Source: Candidatus Nealsoniibacteriota bacterium
Lineage (GTDB): Bacteria; Patescibacteriota; Minisyncoccia; Minisyncoccales; GWA2-38-27
Assembly: GCA_003559065.1 (NCBI GenBank)
Contig: PWMZ01000047.1
Location: 1 to 9,157 of the forward strand
Direction: 5' to 3'
Length of the DNA: 9,157 nucleotides
Made by a program: the position numbers and the translations under genes. Below, one piece after another: positions 1 through 4,981 of the stretch (positions are counted from its first letter, which is position 1; each line of letters starts with the position of its first letter). The notes beneath the pieces are model-generated. The model saw only the letters and a list, made by a program, of their open reading frames with translations, was not told where the DNA came from and searched no databases.

Positions 1-1
1 A

Positions 2-67
2 GTTAATGATAAAGAATGGCAAGACTTTTATCTAAAAATTGCTAAAGAAATAGGGAAAGAGGTATAA
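2..67 (+). CDS. 3' end of an unidentified plus-strand gene (partial)
   Basis: An open frame enters from the left edge and ends at TAA (65-67), giving 21 residues that end in KIAKEIGKEV. The tail looks like a charged amphipathic helix, as expected of a real C-terminus. It stops 12 bp before the stop codon of the Panacea gene, so the two genes converge. The fragment is too short to name a family, and an open run of this length can occur by chance. It is the only plus-strand coding candidate in the window. If real, it could belong to the same accessory module as the Panacea gene. Confidence 0.45.
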   Translation, partial: VNDKEWQDFYLKIAKEIGKEV

Positions 68-79
68 TATTATAGACAG

Positions 80-574
80 TCATTTATCCATTTCGCCGTA
101 TTTGTTCCTATAATAAGCCAGATTATAATCTATAACCTCATTCGGTTTAGTGGCTATCCAAGGAGCTTCACCGTGAGAGGCGGTTTTCATTTCCGTCCCG
201 GTAAGCTTCTCCCATTTACCGGCAATCTCCGCTAAAAGCCGCAATTCTTTCGGAGAAAATAGACTTTCATTAAAATCTTTTAGCGGCTCAATATGTTGCT
301 GGTCATTATACCCAAAACCAATCTTTTTTCTGGTGATTTTAATTTCCTTTCCGTTCATTTTTTTCAATATTTTTTCAGCCATTCTCGGTATCGGACCATT
401 ATCAAATCTTAAATATTCGTCTCCTGATACAGACTCTTTATTTTGTTCAAAATAATCAAAGTCGAGAAAGTATAATAATTTCATTATTTTTAACTTTCCC
501 AGAGTCCCGTTTCTAATGTTATTGGCGAAATACAAAATTATATTCTTGTATTTTTTCTCGTTTATTTTAACCAT
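80..574 (-). CDS. Panacea-domain (DUF4065/SocA-like) protein, probable antitoxin
   Basis: The 164-residue protein matches the Panacea domain. It has an N-terminal helix with KLKIMKLLYFLDF (27-39), then SGDEYLRFDNGPIP (50-63), and a C-terminal SHGEAPW (133-139), which are the three signature stretches of DUF4065. Panacea domains are known as hyperpromiscuous antitoxin domains that neutralise many unrelated toxins, and the family also includes the proteolytic adaptor SocA of Caulobacter. Length is normal for a stand-alone domain, so the gene looks complete. It starts at ATG (574) with no Shine-Dalgarno motif; a weak -10-like TATATT lies about 30 nt upstream (603-608). No toxin gene is adjacent on the same strand inside the window: upstream is hicA after a 107-bp AT-rich gap, and a gene converges from the left. 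A same-strand partner could not lie immediately downstream if the convergent fragment is real. Family is confident; antitoxin role is inferred. Confidence 0.85.
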   Translation of the reverse strand: MVKINEKKYKNIILYFANNIRNGTLGKLKIMKLLYFLDFDYFEQNKESVSGDEYLRFDNGPIPRMAEKILKKMNGKEIKITRKKIGFGYNDQQHIEPLKDFNESLFSPKELRLLAEIAGKWEKLTGTEMKTASHGEAPWIATKPNEVIDYNLAYYRNKYGEMDK

Positions 575-681
575 AAGATTACTTTTAATTTGTTGTTACT
601 ACAATATAAAAACAAAAATCAAAAAACAATCAAATTTAGTTCTAAATATATAGTTATATTACAATAATTAAATATTTTTTG

Positions 682-906
682 CTATATTCTTTCTAAAATA
701 TCTAAATATTCTTTTGTAGATATTCCCAAAGTACGAAGATTATTTTGTATAATAAACCGTGGAAGTTGAGTTTCTCGCGGCAAAACAATAGGCCTTTTAA
801 GGTCGTCTCTCCAATAAATTCTATGATCTCCTTTTTCTCGTTTAAATTGACAACCCACAAATAGTAAAAATTTTTCAAACTTTTTCCAATGTATCGGTTT
901 AATCAT
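682..906 (-). CDS. hicA: HicA-family toxin (mRNA interferase)
   Basis: This 74-residue protein has the HicA/YcfA double-stranded-RNA-binding-like fold signature. An N-terminal helix (7-17) is followed by a strand with the GDHRIYW motif (26-32), whose His28 is the expected catalytic residue, and by LPRETQLPR (42-50) leading into the C-terminal helices with LRTLGISTKEYLDIL (57-71). HicA toxins cleave mRNA and halt translation until HicB binds them. Full family length and an intact histidine suggest an active toxin. It starts at ATG (906), 8 nt after the hicB stop codon, with no Shine-Dalgarno motif, so translation probably depends on coupling to hicB. The antitoxin-first order (hicB then hicA) is one of the two orders known for this family. 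Confidence 0.88.
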   Translation of the reverse strand: MIKPIHWKKFEKFLLFVGCQFKREKGDHRIYWRDDLKRPIVLPRETQLPRFIIQNNLRTLGISTKEYLDILERI

Positions 907-914
907 AGTTGTAG

Positions 915-1199
915 CTAAACGGCTAAATTAACTTCCTGCATTTCTTGAGACACAACTATGGGCGGCCTCCACTGAGAGCGGATCTTTTTCCATCCATAAT
1001 CTTTAAGTACTTTTTCAAGGGTGCCAGCTTTAACAATTTCTTCAAAAAACAAATAAAGCGCTTCTTCAAAGCGTTTCCGAGCTTCGGTATAAGTTTTACC
1101 GGATGTAGCTAAATCTAAGGCGGGAGTATAGGCAATATACCGACTATCTTCTCTCATTATAGAAATAGGAAGATTAAACTGAAGTTTAATGTGTGCCAT
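915..1199 (-). CDS. hicB: HicB-family antitoxin
   Basis: The 94-residue protein carries the HicB partial RNase-H-like fold. It has a first strand (3-16), the strand and turn SRYIAYTPALDLATSG (19-34), and the helix TYTEARKRFEEALYLFFEEI (36-55), all diagnostic of the family. HicB binds HicA and masks its active site, and usually represses its own operon. No ribbon-helix-helix or helix-turn-helix is obvious after residue 60; the tail (66-94) looks like a short helix and a strand, so any DNA binding may need the HicA complex or a cryptic element. The ATG (1199) lies 6 nt after a consensus -10 box, implying a leaderless transcript. It is co-transcribed with hicA. Identity is firm; autoregulation is inferred. 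Confidence 0.88.
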   Translation of the reverse strand: MAHIKLQFNLPISIMREDSRYIAYTPALDLATSGKTYTEARKRFEEALYLFFEEIVKAGTLEKVLKDYGWKKIRSQWRPPIVVSQEMQEVNLAV

Positions 1200-1202
1200 A
1201 CT

Positions 1203-1215
1203 AGTATTATATACT
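1203..1215. promoter_or_regulatory. Palindrome overlapping the hicB -10 box, candidate operator
   Basis: A perfect 13-bp inverted repeat, AGTAT-TAT-ATACT on the plus strand, sits directly over the -10 element and ends 4 bp before the hicB start codon. A repressor bound here would block RNA polymerase, which fits the autorepression usual for hicBA operons. It is short and AT-only apart from two base pairs, so chance is possible. Confidence 0.4.
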
Positions 1216-1234
1216 TTATTTTAGAAACAAACAA
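1206..1234 (-). promoter_or_regulatory. Sigma-70-type promoter of hicBA
   Basis: On the minus strand, TTGTTT (1234-1229) is followed after exactly 17 nt by a perfect TATAAT (1211-1206). The expected start site, about 7 nt downstream, falls on the A of the hicB ATG (1199), so the mRNA would have no leader. This separates the toxin-antitoxin operon from the long operon upstream. Confidence 0.65.
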
Positions 1235-1286
1235 CCTTTCACACTTGTATTATGATAACAAATAAAAATAATATAGCAAGTAATTT

Positions 1287-1307
1287 ATTTATCTTTGTAA
1301 GATAAAT
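1287..1307 (-). terminator. Low-GC hairpin after the large surface-protein gene, possible terminator
   Basis: A perfect 9-bp stem (ATTTATCTT / AAGATAAAT) with a 3-nt loop begins 6 nt after the stop codon of the 1314-4415 gene. Position fits a transcript end, but the stem has a single G-C pair and no clear U-tract follows on the minus strand. It could instead be an mRNA 3'-end hairpin or a protein-binding site. Confidence 0.3.
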
Positions 1308-1313
1308 CACAAA

Positions 1314-4300
1314 CTATTCAGCGCCAAGCCAGGCAGCACCGATATATATTGTGCTTTCTGGGGTATCACCACCATCTTCATCGGTTTGGATAGCTATTCC
1401 ACCCCGAGTTTTTTCACTATCAGTGGTATGCGCCGTATGGCTTATTCTTGTCCAATTATCATTATCAAGAATTACTTCATCTCCATAACTATGATAATTA
1501 CTTGGATAAATAATTCCTACTCTTATTTTTCCAGTTCCTTTTACCCAAACTTCAGCATGATAAGTTTTGTTATTCAATACTTCTTCTAAATCACGTTGTC
1601 TAAGTGTTCTTTCTCCACCTCCTCTTGCTCTTACAGAATAATCTCCTACAAAAATATGTTCATTGTCTTGAAACCAATTACTACTAAAAGCATGAGATCC
1701 TTCCCACTGCTCCGGTTTTTGATCATCCCCATCCCATTCCTCAAAAAACTTATTCTTTAACAAATTCTCCCCTATTTCTAAAAAAACGGGAACTTTTTCC
1801 ACTTGGCCTTCGTGACTAAATTGAAAATGTGCCATATATGTTCCTAAATCTTTTCCTGAACTATCAATTGAAATTTCAAAGTCTTTTCCATCCAATTCAA
1901 TAGAATATTTTATTCCATCAACTAAAATAGAAGCATTAGCCTGGTCTCCTAGATCCAAATTATAAAAAACGTTGGAAATATGAATTCCATCGAATAGATC
2001 AGAAGCATAAACTCCGTCTTTTAAATTAGAAACGAAAAGAGTTTGGTTTTCCGGATTTTGTCCATGTTCAGTCTGAAAATTTAAATAATCGGAAGAAATT
2101 TCAAAATATGGTTCTTTTTCTTCTATTTCCAAAGAAATAATGATTTCTTCCGTTTGATCCTTATACTCAAACACAATTTTTTCTCCATGGATACCAACTT
2201 CTTTTCCCAAAACATCCAATGAAACTTCAAAGTTATTATCTTTTAACTCAACATTTATCCAAGAATTATATTCAAGACCGTCTAACAAGTCAGAAGCATA
2301 AACCCCATCTTTCAAATTGGAAACAAAAAGAGTTTGACTTTTCGGGTTTTCCCCGTATTCGGTTTCAAAAGATAAGGAATCGGGGAAAATTTCAAAATAT
2401 ATTGTTTCTTTTTCACCTACATTCCATGTATATTCATCAAAATCGGTCTGAGAAAATAAATCAATTCCCTTAACTGAGAAGGTATATTGACCGTCTTCCA
2501 AATTCTCATAAAGCTTGGGAGAATGACAATCTTGCCAATTTTCTTCATTTAGCTTGCATTTAAAAGAACAACCCTCCTTGTTAACTTCGAATTCAAAAGT
2601 GGCTTGTTCTTGAATAATTAAAATGGAGGGAATCTCAACTTTTACCTCAGTGTTGTAATAATCATTAATTTCTTCCCAGACTTCTTCTAATGTTTTTTCT
2701 TCAAAAACTTTATTTTTCTCTCCGGGCGTCGGTGTTTGAATTTCAAAATCTTCCTTATTATTCTTAGTATCTGAATAACCATCTTTTTCAAACTTTCTAC
2801 CTAAGGATTGATAGAAAATAGTGAAAGAATTTTCTCTTTCAGTATTGCCATGATCAATTTCCTGTTCATCTAAATATTCTTCAAACAAATCTATAGTTCT
2901 AGGATTTTCTGGAAAAGATGCTTTTTGAAATTCTTGTGCATCTCCCCAACCTAGCAAATCAATTATTTCTCCATTAGGATTTTTCAAAACTAAAGAATTG
3001 TCTTCACTTAAAGTTAAGTTTTCCACAACTAGATCAGAATTAGGCTTTTCTTCCCTAGTAATTAAAAAATAATCGTTAGTCTGAATGGTCTTATTCTTAA
3101 AATTATTTCTAGTAACTAAAGAATTCCAACTAGTTCCAGAATCTGTTTTTCTTTGAATATACCAATTAGTTAAATCAATATCTTCATCACTAGGGTTATA
3201 AAGCTCGATAAATCTTTCTTTTATTGGAAAAAGTTGAATTTCGGAAATTAAAATTCTAGAATATGTGGTTGAAGACGATGAGCCACCACCAGAAGAAGGA
3301 TAGCCTTCAGATCGACCAATATCATCTTCCACAAAAGCACAACCTTGATCAATTATTTTTTCCAAGGTTATTTCTCCAATCCCGGTTACCCTGATTAATT
3401 CATAAATAGAGTTAAAGGGCCTTTCTTGAATTATTCTTTCAGCGTAAACAGGACCGATACCTTCTAACTCTTCTAGTTCTTTTTGAGAAGCTTTATTAAT
3501 ATTTATCGAATCTTTTCCACATTCTTTCTTTTCTTCCTCTTTCACCTCTTCTTTCTCAAAAACAAAAGAATCATCTTCTACAAAAGCGTAACCTTGCTCG
3601 ATTATCCCTTTTAAAATAGCTTCTCCGATTCCAACTACTCTAGTTAACTCATAAATAGAATTAAAGGGTCTTTCTTCAATTATTCTTTCAGCGTAAACAG
3701 GACCGATACCAGCTAATTTTTCTAACTGCTCTTGAGAAGCTTTATTAATATTTATTAAGTTTTCCACAGGTTTAACTTCCCCTTCAACAAAAGCACATCC
3801 TTGTTCTTTAAGTTCTTTCAAAAAGGCAGGGCCGATACCGATTACCTCTAATAAATCAGAAAGAGAAGAAAAGGGTCTCTTTTGAATAATATTTTGAGCT
3901 AAAACAGGACCCACTCCAGTCAATTCTTTTAGTTCTTCCTGTGAAGCTTCATTAATATTAACAGAACAACTTTCTTCAAAAGAAACTTCTTTAACCAATA
4001 AATCTTCTTCTACAAAAGCACATCCTTGTTCTTTTATTCTTTCTAAGGTAACTTTACCGATACCTTCTACTTTTAGTAAATCAGAAAGAAAAGAAAAAGG
4101 TCTCTTTTGAATAATATTTTGAGCTAAAACAGGACCTAATCCAATTAATTCTTCAAGTTCTTCCTGTGAAGCTTCATTAATATTAACAGAACAACTTTCT
4201 TTTAGTTCTTGGACAACAACTTCTTCAGATTTTTCTTCTAATTCTTTTTCTAATTCTCCTATTTTTTCTTTTAAAGCTTCGATTTTTCTTTCATAAGAAT

Positions 4301-4415
4301 AATTATCGGGAACATTATCAAGAGAAGCTAACAAGCTTCCTCTGAAAGTTTGTAATTGAAAAAAGGTTAGAGTTAATAGAATTAAAAGAATAGGTATGGC
4401 AAGTAGTTTTCTCAC
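1314..4415 (-). CDS. Exported multidomain protein: four ComEA-like HhH repeats, lamin-tail domain, Ig/BACON-like domains, C-terminal CBM-like domain
   Basis: This is a 1033-residue protein. Residues 4-21 form a hydrophobic signal anchor, followed by a short coiled coil (about 42-66). Four helix-hairpin-helix units follow (75-136, 150-211, 219-280, 302-363), each with xINxAS, a G-hG-GPV hairpin, RPF and a second GIG hairpin, as in the DNA-uptake receptor ComEA. A Ser/Gly linker (373-384) leads to a lamin-tail domain (386-567, with RFIELYNPSDEDIDL and the closing TPTPGEKN). Next comes an Ig-like domain (596-667) with Cys616, Cys620 and Cys630 around WQDC. Two related BACON-like beta domains follow (673-764 and 770-881). 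A region that opens with ENLLKNKFFEEW, as carbohydrate-binding jelly-roll modules do, ends the protein (882-1033). There is no sorting signal, so anchoring is probably N-terminal. The GTG start (4415) overlaps the previous stop as GTGA. Domains suggest binding of extracellular DNA or polymers; the actual function is unknown. Confidence 0.8.
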   Translation of the reverse strand: MRKLLAIPILLILLTLTFFQLQTFRGSLLASLDNVPDNYSYERKIEALKEKIGELEKELEEKSEEVVVQELKESCSVNINEASQEELEELIGLGPVLAQNIIQKRPFSFLSDLLKVEGIGKVTLERIKEQGCAFVEEDLLVKEVSFEESCSVNINEASQEELKELTGVGPVLAQNIIQKRPFSSLSDLLEVIGIGPAFLKELKEQGCAFVEGEVKPVENLININKASQEQLEKLAGIGPVYAERIIEERPFNSIYELTRVVGIGEAILKGIIEQGYAFVEDDSFVFEKEEVKEEEKKECGKDSININKASQKELEELEGIGPVYAERIIQERPFNSIYELIRVTGIGEITLEKIIDQGCAFVEDDIGRSEGYPSSGGGSSSSTTYSRILISEIQLFPIKERFIELYNPSDEDIDLTNWYIQRKTDSGTSWNSLVTRNNFKNKTIQTNDYFLITREEKPNSDLVVENLTLSEDNSLVLKNPNGEIIDLLGWGDAQEFQKASFPENPRTIDLFEEYLDEQEIDHGNTERENSFTIFYQSLGRKFEKDGYSDTKNNKEDFEIQTPTPGEKNKVFEEKTLEEVWEEINDYYNTEVKVEIPSILIIQEQATFEFEVNKEGCSFKCKLNEENWQDCHSPKLYENLEDGQYTFSVKGIDLFSQTDFDEYTWNVGEKETIYFEIFPDSLSFETEYGENPKSQTLFVSNLKDGVYASDLLDGLEYNSWINVELKDNNFEVSLDVLGKEVGIHGEKIVFEYKDQTEEIIISLEIEEKEPYFEISSDYLNFQTEHGQNPENQTLFVSNLKDGVYASDLFDGIHISNVFYNLDLGDQANASILVDGIKYSIELDGKDFEISIDSSGKDLGTYMAHFQFSHEGQVEKVPVFLEIGENLLKNKFFEEWDGDDQKPEQWEGSHAFSSNWFQDNEHIFVGDYSVRARGGGERTLRQRDLEEVLNNKTYHAEVWVKGTGKIRVGIIYPSNYHSYGDEVILDNDNWTRISHTAHTTDSEKTRGGIAIQTDEDGGDTPESTIYIGAAWLGAE
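1986..2399 (-). repeat. Tandem BACON-like beta-domain repeat within the surface protein
   Basis: Residues 673-712 and 770-809 of the large protein share the pattern YFEI-D-L-F-TE-G-NP-QTLFVSNLKDGVYASDL-DG, including an identical stretch, TLFVSNLKDGVYASDL. At DNA level the copies (2280-2399 and 1988-2108) differ mainly at third codon positions, so the duplication is old and the protein sequence has been kept by selection. Confidence 0.75.
3327..4193 (-). repeat. Array of four helix-hairpin-helix repeat units
   Basis: Four coding repeats of about 62 codons lie at 4008-4193, 3783-3968, 3576-3761 and 3327-3512. Units 1 and 2 form one close pair, 225 bp apart, with exact matches of 46 nt (3931-3976 against 4156-4201) and 38 nt (3874-3911 against 4099-4136). 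Units 3 and 4 form another close pair, 249 bp apart, with a 33-nt exact match (3429-3461 against 3678-3710). The pattern suggests duplication of a two-unit or single-unit ancestor followed by recent copying or gene conversion within each pair. Confidence 0.85.
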
Positions 4416-4981
4416 AAATCGATCTTAATAGTTGTTATAAATTGATTAAAGGTTTTTTCACAATCTTCTTCCAAAATAGCGGAAAAAACATAGTTTTTTT
4501 CTTCAGTTGGAACAAATAATATATAAAGAGAGCCCAGTTCTTGAGAATAATCAACAAATTGTTTAACCGCTTCAAAGCCGGAAACATTCAAAATATCATA
4601 AACGTAATCTATACTTTCAGCTAATTCTTCGTCTTCAAGAGCCATTTTAATGTCAGAGATAAGTTTTTTCTTCTCTAATTGTTCATCGTTTGTTTTAACA
4701 AAAATGGAACATCCCTCCCTTATTTCCGGGCAACCCTCTTCTACTTGATATAGTTTGTCTTGAGAATATATTTCTAAAACACCTTCTTGAAAGTTCAAGT
4801 GCCAATTCGAGGGTTTTTTAAAAGAAAAATTATCTTTTTCAATTAACCCTCTTCTGGTTAAATAATAACCAGAATCTTCTAATAATAAGTTGGTTTCAGC
4901 TCTTTTTTGTTCGGAACCCCGGTAGCCCAAAAAGAGAAGTCCGGCCAATAAAATTAAAACAATAATTAATATTTTTTTCAT
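4412..4981 (-). CDS. Small membrane-anchored protein of unknown function, possibly PsbP/DcrB-like
   Basis: The 189-residue protein begins with KK and a single hydrophobic segment (4-19), with no lipobox cysteine, so it is probably an N-terminally anchored protein facing outside. The rest resembles the PsbP/DcrB-like fold in outline: an opening strand with FSFKKPSNW (52-60), a Cys84/Cys91 pair in GCPEIREGC, a central helix (103-126), SGFEAVKQFVDY (134-145), and a closing strand-helix-strand YVFSAI...FNQFITTIKI (164-187). That fold call rests on pattern only and is uncertain. Cys84 and Cys91 could form a small disulfide loop. The ATG overlaps the clpB stop as ATGA, and its own TGA overlaps the next GTG start, so it is translationally coupled on both sides. 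Co-expression with HtrA and ClpB hints at a cell-envelope role, but nothing in the sequence shows an activity. Confidence 0.7.
   Translation of the reverse strand: MKKILIIVLILLAGLLFLGYRGSEQKRAETNLLLEDSGYYLTRRGLIEKDNFSFKKPSNWHLNFQEGVLEIYSQDKLYQVEEGCPEIREGCSIFVKTNDEQLEKKKLISDIKMALEDEELAESIDYVYDILNVSGFEAVKQFVDYSQELGSLYILFVPTEEKNYVFSAILEEDCEKTFNQFITTIKIDL

Noticed and set aside
63..74. Perfect 12-bp AT palindrome TATAATATTATA between converging genes
   Set aside because: It has no loop, contains only A and T in a very AT-rich region, and overlaps the stop codon of the left fragment. Chance or a trivial -10-like match explains it.
575..681. Possible small RNA or gene in the AT-rich gap between hicA and the Panacea gene
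   Set aside because: No open frame of useful size, no GC-containing hairpin and only a weak -10-like TATATT were found. The gap most likely holds just the Panacea upstream region.
3327..4193. Regularly spaced near-identical DNA that could suggest a CRISPR or satellite array
   Set aside because: The repeats are in frame inside a coding region, encode HhH domains, vary in spacing (225 and 249 bp) and have no spacers.
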